NCBI GenBank assembly: GCA_030844895.1
Contig: CM061233.1
Coordinates: forward strand, 90,047,563 to 90,111,562
From: Ambrosia x helenae
Taxonomy: Eukaryota; Streptophyta; Magnoliopsida; Asterales; Asteraceae
DNA length: 64,000 bases
Direction of reading: 5' to 3'
Shown here: piece by piece, positions 11,531 to 20,517 of the stretch
Layout: every line of letters begins with the position of its first letter
How positions within the stretch are numbered: position 1 is the first letter of the stretch
Program-made: the position numbers and the translations under genes
Notes under the pieces: model-generated
What the model was told of the DNA's origin: nothing
Database searches by the model: none
Seen by the model: the letters and a program-made list of their open reading frames with translations, nothing else

Positions 11531-11655
11531 GAGCGAGCTACTTTACGTTTAGCGTTTGGTCTATTCACATGTTCAGGTTCAGTAAAAAGATGTGGGTATT
11601 TAAGCCGTATTTGATCCCTGTATTACCACGTGTATTCCATTCCTAGACGGGAATT

Positions 11656-12324
11656 TCATTGTACCTTGACTATAGGTGTTGTGCTCTGTCTGAGTTTATT
11701 GACGCCCTGCTCAAGAATCTCCAGTGGTTCTTCCACAAACCATAACTGGTCATCCACCTGGATTTCCTCTAGTGGAACCACCAGTTTCACATCAGATAGA
11801 CATTTCTTAAGATTCGATAGATGGAATACATTGTGCACTCCACTGAGTTCATCAGGTAGGTTTAAACTATAAGCCACCGGACCGATCCTTTCCACAATCT
11901 CGAATGGTCCGACATATTGAGGGTTTAACTTTCCTCGTTTCCCAAATTGAATCACGACTTTCCAAGGCAACACCTTTAATAGTACCTTGTCCCTAACCTG
12001 GAATTCCAAAGGTTTCCTACGCTTTTTAGCATAGCTTTTCTGTCGATCACGAGTAGCGGCCATACGATTTCTGATTTGCGCAATCTTCTTAGAAGTTTCA
12101 TTCATGAGTTCTGGACCGGTTAGTTGGCTGTCCCCAACTTCATTCCAGCATATGGGAGACCTACACTTGCATCCATACAATGCCTCAAAAGGCGCACACT
12201 GAATAGAAGTGTGGTAACTGTTGATATACGAGAATTCGATCAAAGGCAAGTGATTATCCCAACTGTTGCCAAAATCCACCACGTACGCCCGTAGTATATC
12301 TTCCAATGTTTGGATGGTACGTTC
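11656..12324 (-). pseudogene. gypsy C integrase, C-terminal half
   Basis: Encodes the second half of a Ty3-gypsy integrase: ERTIQTLEDILRAYVVDFG, LPLIEFSYINSYH, FEALYGCKCRSPICW, and the GPF/Y-type module YVGPFEIVERIGPVAY and NVFHLSNLKKCL. The chromodomain-like tail that follows in element E is present here only with stop codons (11530-11655). The open frame extends to 12375, but its first 16 codons come from the LTR of element D, so that start is an artefact of insertion. Confidence 0.85.
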
Positions 12325-12558
12325 TGATGCAGTTTCAGAAGCAATCAAATGTCTCAAGAATAATCCAGTAATCAAAGACGATACATTGAACCAAAGGTTC
12401 CAAGAACAAAGTTCTTATTAATCAAAAACTAACTAAAACAAAAACCCTAAATCCCAATTTATAGTTGGGAATCACAAGTCAAATAGGTAACTAAATAAGA
12501 TAATTTAGGAAATTCAAAATTTAAACAATTAAAAGATAATACTGATGCTCCTGCATCA
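12325..12558 (-). repeat. LTR copy 1 of element D
   Basis: 234 bp, plus-strand TGATGCAGTTTC to CTCCTGCATCA. On the minus strand it starts TGATGCAGGAGCATCAG. Its outer edge is the site of the CGTTC target duplication. Confidence 0.8.
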
Positions 12559-12676
12559 TACTCTTAGTCTTCAAAAAAATTGCCCTCAATTTTTGCCTTC
12601 GGACCAAAGCCACCCGGATCAAAAGGAATATCAACCCGATTCTTTTGCAATATTATCACGACTCACCCAAAGAAGT

Positions 12677-14362
12677 CTACTTCACAAGTCGTACCACCTG
12701 GATCGAATGGGACATTGTTGAAACCATCTCTTTTGCCCCGTGGTTTGGTATATATTTATTGAAATTAAATTGGTCATTAACTTTTTCAATTTTAAAAGAC
12801 AAATCTTCTCCACATGGGTTACAAATAATAGCCACGACATCATCTCCACCCAATCCACCATAATTATTCAACTTTCTAATTAATCTATGTAGCTCACATG
12901 AGTCGTGCATGGTGGGCATGCACTCGCTAAATTTGGTTAGATGCTTCAAATTTTGAGAAACAATATTATTTATTAGGGGTGTTCAAAAAAATCCGAATCC
13001 GAATTCGAATCCGAAAAATCCGATAATCCGAATCCGAATTATCCGAAGTTTTGGATAATCCGATTTTCGGATATCCGAAAATCGGATAATCCGAAATTTC
13101 GGATTCGGATCCTGATTTTGAAAATTTTCAGATAATTTATCCGAATCCGAATATTAAAAAATATATATAATATTATATACACTACATAACACAATACACA
13201 ATCCTAAATCCCTAATCCTCCTAGCCCCAAGTCCATACTCTTCTAATCCATAGCAGCATCTCCCTCTTCTCCTTTCTATAACAACTCCCGTCTACCTCGT
13301 CTCCGACCTCCACGGCCCCCGTCCATCAAACGGTAACTTTTTTTTTTTACATTTTTTTTGTTCCAATTTCGTTTATCTAACTTTGATTTTTTTTAACAAG
13401 TTCACGTTTTAGACATAAAGGAAAACATTTTTTTTATTTTTTTTATTTTTTATTATTTTTTTTTAAGTTTCGGATAATCCGTTGGATGATCCGAATCCGA
13501 ATCCGAAATTTGGATAATCCGAATTTCGGATTCGGATTCGGATCCCAATATTGACTATCCGAAATTTCGGATTATCCGAAATTCGGATATCCGAAATTCG
13601 GATTATCCGAATTTGAACACCCCTATTATTTATCTCTTGCATTATAATATCCATGAATTTAGCAACACCCAAATCACCCTTATTTTGACCTTTTAAACAT
13701 GAAAAATGTCCATCTTGATCCATATTTTCAGCAGCCCCGAGATATTCTGTTTTTCGAAATTTAAAATTCATAAGAGGTCCAATCTTACTTGATTTAATTC
13801 TCAAACCTTTCATATTTCTCGGTGCTTTTGTTGGAGCTTCCAAAATCGTATCTTCGCCAGTAGCCACCACGCTTTGATATTCACCACCCATACCAATCGT
13901 AGCACCATCTTCATCCACCAAATGATCATTAGCAAACGCCTCTCCAGCGGGAGCCACCGTAACAGCACTGTTTTCTACCGATGTAACCCATTCAAAGTTA
14001 CGACTTTTGAAACCCGATTCATCACCTGGTAAGTTTCGATAACCACCAGTACCCCAAGAATACCATTCCTCGTCTTCATATTCATCAAAACAAGGAGGTG
14101 ACAGATAGATAACACTACAATTACCTGGATAGTCCTCCTTCCCACAGTTCTCATCCCGGATGAAAGCCTTTGAGTCGGTTTCCAGAAACTTGTAACCATC
14201 GTAGAATTCAGGATGCTCCTTTTTCCCAACGACCTCATCCCAGATGAAATCTTTTCAGTCAGTTTCCTGGATCTTACGATCTTGCAAATCGAACATGATT
14301 TTATCGTTGCCTCGGTCGGCAATTCGACGAGAAAAAACATAGTTCGCTTCACGTAGAGCCAT
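12677..14362 (-). pseudogene. unknown ORF of element D (body 1)
   Basis: On the minus strand an ATG at 14362 lies a dozen bases after the primer binding site and opens a frame running to 12677. Without the hAT-type element at 12974-13625 and one copy of its 8-bp target duplication, the length is 1026 bases, a multiple of three, and the three visible segments share one frame, giving about 341 residues. One TGA (14257-14255) interrupts it. Recognisable words: MALREANYVFSRRIADRGND, an acidic aromatic patch DEYEDEEWYSWGTGGY, FANDHLVDEDG, and MPTMHDSCELHRLIRKLNNYG. No zinc knuckle, protease or polymerase motif. A related but diverged copy is at 17692-18177. Function not recognised; a degenerate gag or a captured host fragment are both possible. 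Confidence 0.55.
12974..13625. mobile_element. hAT-type non-autonomous element 1
   Basis: 652 bp with ends TAGGGGTGTTCAAA and TTTGAACACCCCTA and a perfect 8-bp target duplication TTATTTAT (12966-12973, 13626-13633). Next to each end lie dense repeats of TCCGAAT/ATTCGGA words that are complementary across the element. The centre is AT-rich and noncoding. TIR form and 8-bp duplication are typical of hAT elements; no transposase is present. Confidence 0.85.
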
Positions 14363-14374
14363 TTGAAAACCAAA

Positions 14375-14388
14375 GCTCTGATACCAAC
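14375..14388 (-). other. primer binding site (tRNA-iMet), element D
   Basis: On the minus strand GTTGGTATCAGAGC follows the end of LTR copy 2 directly. It fixes the orientation of D and identifies LTR 2 as a 5' LTR for body 1. Confidence 0.75.
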
Positions 14389-14578
14389 TGATGCAGTTTT
14401 GGAAGTGATCAAATGGCACAAAAGCGTAATGATTATTAAAACTCTCAAAAGGAACCAAAAAGGTTCAAGAACAATGTTCTTTATCATAATCAAACTCAAA
14501 AACTAAGCTAAACAAAAACTTAGACCCTAATTTGTAGAGTAGGAAACATAGTTCAAATAGGAAACTAAATAAAAGATT

Positions 14579-17518
14579 TTTTTTAGGTTTAATATTTATT
14601 TATTCGTTTCAACAAAAGGGGCAAATTACATAAGAATAGCAGGTAGGCGGGCAACAAGCTGCGCCGCCACCCTCTTCTGGATAGAGAACTCTAATCTAAA
14701 GAATACAAATCCTTGCCGCTGGGGAGTCGAGAAGTTGCTATGGACCACTCGCTGGAATCACGTCATAAACCTAATCGCTTTCGGTACCGATGAGCCAAAA
14801 GTGTCAAAAGCCATAGGGGCAAAAGCATGTTGGTTATCCTCGCACGCTTTAGTGTGCTTTGCCACCTTGTTCGACTCTGCTCTAAGTACCGTTTGCCCCG
14901 CCACAAATCCACTCTCCCTGAATCCCGCTAAAGGTGACACACCCGTAAGGTCCACGCATGCGTGTTTCCCACCTCCCCAACCAAACACTAGTATGTCAGC
15001 CGGACGTAAAGTGGACCTCCCTTCTGTCGGGTCTGTAAGAAAGTTAACCAGGGCCTCTTTTTTTTGCCGAGATCCCTGCTCGTCTAAGAATATCCATTAA
15101 AACGTCCCGAACGAAATCATGCATGTACTTAAACCCCGGTAACTCTCTATAATGGAGGGCATGTTCCCCATATTTATCCAAACACGCTTTACGGCAAACC
15201 GGGCATGTTTCGTCATCTGGAAAAATGGGAATCATCAAACGGTATTTTAGGATTGCTCTATATTCCACCGCTGATATTCGTTGCCCCAGTCCTTCGATAT
15301 GGATAACTGTTAGGAAATCTTGGGCGTGGGGCCTCTGTAAGCATTCCATGATGGCTTTCTGGCGTGGGGTCAAGCAAAAATCTTCCCCTAGACTTTGTGC
15401 AATTCGACAATAAAGAGCATTCGCCAAGGTTTTCTGTGGTTTTTTTGGGGGCGGTGTCTTTATTGTAGAAACCGCCAAGATCAAAGTCAGGGAGATATTC
15501 ATGCAGGCGTTCCAAAGCGCAAACATAATCCGGATCCGTGTTCTCAACCCCGCTGTTACGTAAAATATGGTCTTGCAACCCCCAGGATTGAGATCTGGAC
15601 GCCACAAAGGCATAAGTGGCTACATCCTTAGCCGAGAGAAGGCCCAACCCACCGTGCCGCATCGGTAAGGTTGCAACCCGCCACTGGAGGTCCCTAAAAA
15701 AAGGCCCCCCACAAACTACAATATCTTCAATTTCCTCCTGGAGGCCTTTATCAAAACATGAGACAGCACTGCCTACAAAGGGGGGCTGGCATGTTCATAA
15801 GCCAAAAAGCAACTTTGCGACCCCCATACAGGATCTGAGAAGGAAGAGCTCGCTTTGAGGATCCCGAAGACGAGGGAGGAGCCCAATAAGATCCACAGCC
15901 CGTGATGCCGTTTTAGTAGACAAATCACAAATGAAACTAGCATCGCGGCTGACTGCCCCTCCTAGAAGTTTGACACCTCTCTCAGGCCGTCCAATATCAC
16001 TGGGGAATAGCGCTGGCCTAGTCTTCACCCCATCGCAGGTTGGCAAAAAAATCTTTGTTTTCCTGATATTAAGGTTGAGCCCTAATGATGGTCCTTCTGA
16101 ACTGATGATCTCCAAGGCCTTAGCAACCTGCACAGCGTCCCCGATGATCGTCCCATTATCTAAGTACCAAGCGTGGAAGGGGAGGTTGCAGTTTTCCTGC
16201 ACCTGACGTACTAGGGGGTGTAAGGCAAGGGAAAAGAGCAAAGGTCCCAAAGGGTCCCCTTGTTGAACCCCCGTGAAGGCTCCAATGCGTACATCCACAC
16301 CGTATAACCTAGCTGGCTGGGCATACCAAAATTTGACCCACGAAAAAATGGAGGGGCAATGGCGATGGACTTCCTGTAACAAAACATATCGGTTAACTAC
16401 GTTGAAGGCGTTAGAAAAATCAACCGCGAGCATGACCAAAGATCCGTCTGCATGAAAGGAACTGAGGAACCTGTTAGCGCTGTGCAACACGGCCTCTGCC
16501 CGATTTGGGATTTCCACCCCGAATTGGTAGTTTCCCAGATACTTAATAACTTCTTTACCAACTTTCTTCATGGCTACTTTGGAGACCAACCTTCTCCATA
16601 TGGCCCCCACAGCGATGGGGCGAATCCCATTATCAGGCTTCAACAACGGGGTCAGGGGGCTGAAGCAATAAATTCAGCGAGCACCCCGGGACATAACCCC
16701 CTAACCACAGATTGACCACATCGGTGATAGCGGAAAGCAGTCCTGAAGTAGTCGCCGACCCCTCCCCGCTAAGGGCATCCAGCATGTGTTGAGCCCATAA
16801 GCCGTCCCGACCATAAGATGTCCCTTTCGGGAACGACTTCACACACCTATAAACGCAGTCTTCACCCATAAATAATGTAGGTTGGGGTAAAGGGCTAGAC
16901 GGTAAGGTTGGTGGCGAAACAATGGGATGCTTGTCGATAAGGGCTTGCATGGTAGATTCCCTAGGTGGAGCTACCCCACTAGAGCACAACACCTTAACAA
17001 CGGCAGTGAAGTGCCCATCCCTGACTTTCCTGTAACATTGCTTGATATTTGGGTCAACTACCTCATCCTTTCCCCCCTCCGTTGCGCTCCCCCACCATGC
17101 GAGACTTCTTCCCCCGTTGGGAGGAGCGATGTAACCAAGTCCTCAAAACCAGAGCCGTCCTTCCATGTTGCTAAGGCCCGCATAATACTATCACATTGCA
17201 AGGACTTCCTGTTACCTGACCTCCATTCCTTCCTAGAAGACGGAACGACCACTTAAGAGTACATCGTGGTAAGAGTAAAAGTTTGACCCAGGGGAAGCCA
17301 CCACTTTATGAATGGTGCCCGTCAAAGCCTGAGCAAATGCTAAACGACAACTTGGGGGAATACTTTTAACTGTCCGCACGGGGATGGAGAAAACCTGATC
17401 GAGGAGAGTGACATCCCCCACCACTCCTTGTTGGGACTTAAGATCACAGCTCACCCCCGGATCCCGAGGCCTTAGGATCCCCACAATAAAATCCCCATCA
17501 GAGCCAGACTTTCCAGAG
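14579..17518 (-). mobile_element. Non-LTR retrotransposon with endonuclease tail
   Basis: A 2940-bp minus-strand insertion in LTR 2 of element D, flanked by an 11-bp duplication AATAAAAGATT (14568-14578, 17519-17529), with an A-rich 3' end (AACCTAAAAAAA on the minus strand). It has no LTRs. GC content is clearly higher than in the surroundings. It is probably 5' truncated, since no start or upstream endonuclease ORF is seen before 17484. Confidence 0.85.
14627..17484 (-). pseudogene. reverse transcriptase plus REL-like domain, broken
   Basis: Read in order on the minus strand: N-terminal segment (17484-16633; VRTVKSIPPSCRLAFA, VKSFPKGTSYGRDGLWAQH), RT palm (16646-15795; KPDNGIRPIAVGAIWRRLVS, DFSNAFNVVNR, TGVQQGDPLGPLLFSLALHP, and WYLDNGT where the second catalytic Asp of xxDD is Asn), thumb/linker (15662-15258), then a Cys/His cluster CPVCRKACLDKYGEHALHYR (about 15200-15140) followed by RPADILVFGW and HACVDLTGVSPL (about 15000-14925) and a tail ending AAQLVARLPAILM at the TAA 14629-14627. 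The Cys/His cluster followed by PAD...VDLT after RT resembles the layout of R2-type restriction-like endonuclease elements and not the N-terminal APE of plant L1. Several frameshifts and stops make it inactive. Confidence 0.7.
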
Positions 17519-17581
17519 AATAAAAGATTAGAAAATTCAAATTTTAAATAAGTAAAAGATAATACTGATGCTCCTGCATCA

Positions 17582-18271
17582 TACTCCCCCTCTTCGAAAA
17601 AAACTCGTCCTCGAGTTTTACTTTCGAACCTAAACCACCCGGATCAAAAGGAACATCAACCCGATTTTCCGTTATCACTATCTTCACAACATCAACAAAC
17701 CACTTCATGAGTTGTCCTTCCCGACTCTAAACTAGTATCACCTGGATCAAAGGAAACATTGGGTAGTGTCTTCTCAAATAGATAATTGAATAACACCAGA
17801 AATTTATTTTCCCCCGTTTTTATTTGGGGCCCACGAAGATCTTTATTTAAGCCAAGACGCAATGTTGCCGAACTCCCACTCACATGCTCATCATTGGATT
17901 TTTCAAATTGCCACAAACTTTCTAGTACACCATAGCTATTCAACTTTCCAAGTAATCCATATATCTCACGTGAGTCATGCATGGTCATGTTCATGCACTC
18001 ACCGCCAACACTCTTCAAATTTTGGGCAACATTATTATTTGTTTTTTTTTTTTTGTACATTCCCTTCCTTATAATATTCATAATTTGAGAAACACTCGGC
18101 CCCTCCTTATTTTGACTTTTCAAACCCCAAGAATATCTCACCGAATACATACTTGTTTCCGTTTTTGATACTTCCATATACTCTTGGCGGAATTATTTGA
18201 GTTTCCAAACTTGACTCATTATTCAACTTCTCCTCAATATTAAAATTATATCCAATTTCAAATTTAATATC
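17582..18271 (-). pseudogene. body copy 2 of element D with related ORF
   Basis: Begins with a clear polypurine tract next to LTR 2 (plus TACTCCCCCTCTTCG, 17582-17596) and the same opening words as body 1 (CACCCGGATCAAAAGGAA). A 161-codon minus frame (18177-17692) contains MNIIRKGMYKKKK and MTMHDSREIYGLLGKLNSYG, matching the C-terminal part of the body 1 ORF at clearly reduced identity. The other end of body 2 and its primer site are lost. Confidence 0.6.
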
Positions 18272-18499
18272 AGTAACGCTGTGTTCCCGAGTTTAGTAAA
18301 TAAAAGAAAAGAAGAGAAAGAGATGCTAGGAGAGAAAAGAAAGGAAAATATTTTATTTCGTATTCCCGAGTTGAAAGGAAATGAAAAGAAACTAAAGACT
18401 GTATGTGTTCCCGAGTTGAAAGGAAGAGAAAAGAAACGTATATTTTACAATTATACCCTTATAAGATTTTATTATAAGTTAAATGATAGGGTAAATGAT
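18272..18499. repeat. purine-rich insert with GTTCCCGAG repeats
   Basis: Replaces most of LTR copy 3. Contains three GTTCCCGAG or ATTCCCGAG words, two of them in a repeated GAGTTGAAAGGAA context at 18365-18430, in strongly purine-biased DNA. Its ends are not clear, so it may be a small insertion or diverged element sequence. Confidence 0.35.
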
Positions 18500-18571
18500 A
18501 GGAAACTAAATAAAAGATTAGAAAATTCAAATTTTAAATAAATAAAAGATAATACTGATGCTCCTACATCA
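18500..18571 (-). repeat. LTR copy 3 of element D, partial
   Basis: Only the last ~72 bases are kept (GGAAACTAAATAAAAGATT to CTCCTACATCA). The end at 18571 is flanked by the right copy of the CGTTC target duplication. Confidence 0.75.
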
Positions 18572-18576
18572 CGTTC

Positions 18577-19541
18577 ACTTTGTCCATCAGTCTGAGGGTG
18601 ATAGGTTGTGCTCATGTCTAGGCGAGTCCCCAACACGTCTTGGAGAGTAGTCAAAAAACGAGAAGTAAATCGTGAATCGTGATCGGATATAAAAGAAGTA
18701 GGCACCCCATGCCTAAAGACGATTTCCTTGATATAGACGTTGGCCAATCGCTCCAGCGTGTCTGTTTCCTTAATTGCCAAGAAGTGTGCCGATTTGGTTA
18801 ACCGATCGACGATAACCCAAATCATATTATGCCCACTAGTTGTTTTAGGCAGTTTGGTGATAAAATCCATAGAAATTCCATCCCATTTCCAGATGGGGAT
18901 TTCTAGTTGTAGGAGTAGGCCCGAAGGTTTTTGATATTCAATCTTAACCTTGGCGCAAATTAAGCACTTACTAACATATGTTGCTATCTCAGCTTTCATG
19001 TTCGGCCACCAATAAAGAGTTTTGAGATCTTGGTACATCTTATCCGAACCAGGATGTACCGAATAACGAGAGGTGTAAGCTTCATCAAGAACAAGTTGTC
19101 CGAGTTCCCCAAAGCATGGAAGCCAGACTCGATTCATGAAGTACTGAAGACCATCAGACTTCAGTTCCATGTTCTTATCAGCATCATGCAAAGTTTCGAG
19201 CTTGACGTTTTCTTCGTTCATGGCCTCAACTTGGGCTCCACGAATCTTATCAGGAAGATTAGAATGGATAGTGAGTTGTAAAGCTCGCACCTGCTTGGGT
19301 TTCGTTTCCTTACGACTAAGGGCATCTGCTACTACGTTAGCTTTCCCTGGATGATATTTAATGGCACAATTGTAATCATCCAGGAGCTCGACCCATCGAC
19401 GCCGTCGCATGTTCAACTCCTTTTGATCAAATATGTGTTGGAGGCTCTTATGGTCAGTAAAGATCATACACTTCATTCCATATAGATAATGCCTCCAAAT
19501 CTTTAGAGCAAAAACCACTGATCCCAGTTGCAAGTCATGAG
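18577..19541 (-). pseudogene. gypsy C RNase H C-terminus and integrase core
   Basis: Long open frame with RNase H words (GSVVFALKIWRHYLYG, TDHKSLQHIFDQ, HPGKANVVADALSRKE), the HHCC-type integrase zinc finger (HPGSDKMYQDLKTLYWWPNM, CLICAKVK) and the integrase core with catalytic Asp residues in MIWVIVDRLTKSAHF and ISDHDSRF and the YHPQTDGQSE motif. It stops at the element D insertion. The frame formally starts at 19590 inside the hAT-type element, giving a chimeric 17-residue head. Remarkably few stops for a nested copy. Confidence 0.9.
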
Positions 19542-20431
19542 TAGGGCTGTGCAAAGGGTCAGGAACCGACCCGACCCAACCCAGACCCACTAGAACCGTA
19601 TACCCTTTTATTGTTGAAATTAGGAATCACGAACCGAACCTTAAAAGGCTATGTGCTTCCGGGTCCAGAAGGTTTTCATGGGTCGGGTAAAGGGTCTGAC
19701 CCTCCGGGTCCTTTTAATGTAATAGGCTTTTAGAGAGTTACATATTCCTATTCTTTTACCATGCTTGTAAAAGAGTTCCTTCATATGATTCTAATAATAG
19801 CTCACGAGTTGCCTTTTTTAATCATTTTTCGTTTCTTGATGTATGTTTTGGTAACAATTTTGTCATTCTCATCACTCGAAACATTATGTGAATCTGTTAT
19901 GTATACATCACAAATACACGCACACACACACCAGAGCGACATACATAAATATTTACTTGAATTTTGGATATTATATATATATATATATATATATCCCATC
20001 TATGCTATACATCAAACCGAAAAATATTTAAACAAATACATTGTTATTTTTATAAATAGTATTTATTAATATTGTATTAACATTGCATGAAATCGTTTAC
20101 AATAACATGTAAAAAAGAACGATGAAAAGACGAAAAAATAGCATTGTTTTTTCTGTTAACAATACATATCTAGTTGATCATTTTTATAAATTATAGTTTT
20201 TTTCATACATTATCAATCTATTAATAAGTCATGTTCGAATTAAAATTTAAACGGTTCTTGTGGTTCTTATATTAGAACCGTGGTTTTAGAACCGACCCGA
20301 CCCGGAACCGATAATTCATATAAATCTAGAACCGCGAACTGACCTATATATTTAAAAAGGTTCGGGTCTAAGGTTCTCGCGGGTCGGGTCTAAGGTTCTC
20401 GTGGGTCCGAACCACGAACTGCTCACCCCTA
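19542..20431. mobile_element. hAT-type non-autonomous element 2
   Basis: 890 bp with ends TAGGGCTGTGCAAAG and TGCTCACCCCTA and a perfect 8-bp duplication GTCATGAG (19534-19541, 20432-20439). The subterminal zones are packed with GGGTCGG and CCGACCC words that are complementary between ends. The centre is AT-rich with a short (TA)n at ~19972-19994. It splits the RNase H of gypsy C. Confidence 0.85.
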
Positions 20432-20483
20432 GTCATGAGTAGTGTAATTCTTCTCATGAATTTTCAGTTAGTGAGAGAAAAAA
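20432..20483 (-). pseudogene. gypsy C RNase H fragment
   Basis: Minus strand encodes LKIHEKNYTTHD, preceded by a TAA where element E has CAA (Gln). It joins directly to HDLQLGSVVF on the other side of the hAT-type element. The boundary with element B is at 20484. Confidence 0.7.
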
Positions 20484-20517
20484 CCTCTGCATATTTTGTT
20501 TAAGTATAGAAGTTGCT
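20484..20517 (+). repeat. 5' LTR of B, left piece
   Basis: CCTCTGCATATTTTG to AGAAGTTGCT matches the 3' LTR near 33806-33840. The last five bases, TTGCT, are the left target duplication of the solo LTR. Confidence 0.8.

Larger units (their letters stand above)
14389..17581 (-). repeat. LTR copy 2 of element D, split
   Basis: LTR sequence at 14389-14578 continues at 17530-17581 (together about 242 bp), separated by the non-LTR retrotransposon at 14579-17518 and its 11-bp target duplication. Confidence 0.75.
12325..18571 (-). mobile_element. Non-autonomous LTR element D, tandem form
   Basis: Inserted in the integrase of gypsy C with a 5-bp target duplication CGTTC (12320-12324 and 18572-18576) and TG/CA ends. 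It contains three LTR copies (12325-12558; 14389-17581 once the inner insertion is removed; 18500-18571, partial) and two body copies, i.e. LTR-body-LTR-body-LTR, the product expected from unequal recombination between LTRs. On the minus strand the middle LTR is followed by an iMet primer binding site and a body of about 1.2 kb with one unknown ORF, then the LTR at 12325. No gag, protease, integrase or RT is seen. LTR ~235 bp and short body resemble TRIM/SMART-type elements, but the long single ORF is unusual for those. Confidence 0.75.
10675..20483 (-). mobile_element. Gypsy chromovirus C, truncated and nested
   Basis: Minus-strand Ty3-gypsy remnant. From its 3' end: LTR (10675-11395), paired polypurine-tract motifs, integrase C-terminal half (11656-12324), an interruption by element D (12325-18571), integrase N-terminal part and RNase H (18577-19541), an interruption by a hAT-type element (19542-20431), then a last RNase H piece (20432-20483). 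It stops where copia element B begins; gag, protease, most of RT and the 5' LTR are missing. Wording closely follows element E, so both are the same chromovirus lineage (Tekay/Del-like). Confidence 0.85.

Noticed and set aside
13463..13620. C-terminal Ile/Arg-rich and Gly/Phe-rich tail of a minus-strand frame
   Set aside because: It translates the TCCGAAT repeats of the hAT-type element 1 and is not part of the element D protein.
14735..17256. Many plus-strand frames of 60-120 codons
   Set aside because: Antisense shadows of the GC-richer non-LTR retrotransposon on the minus strand.
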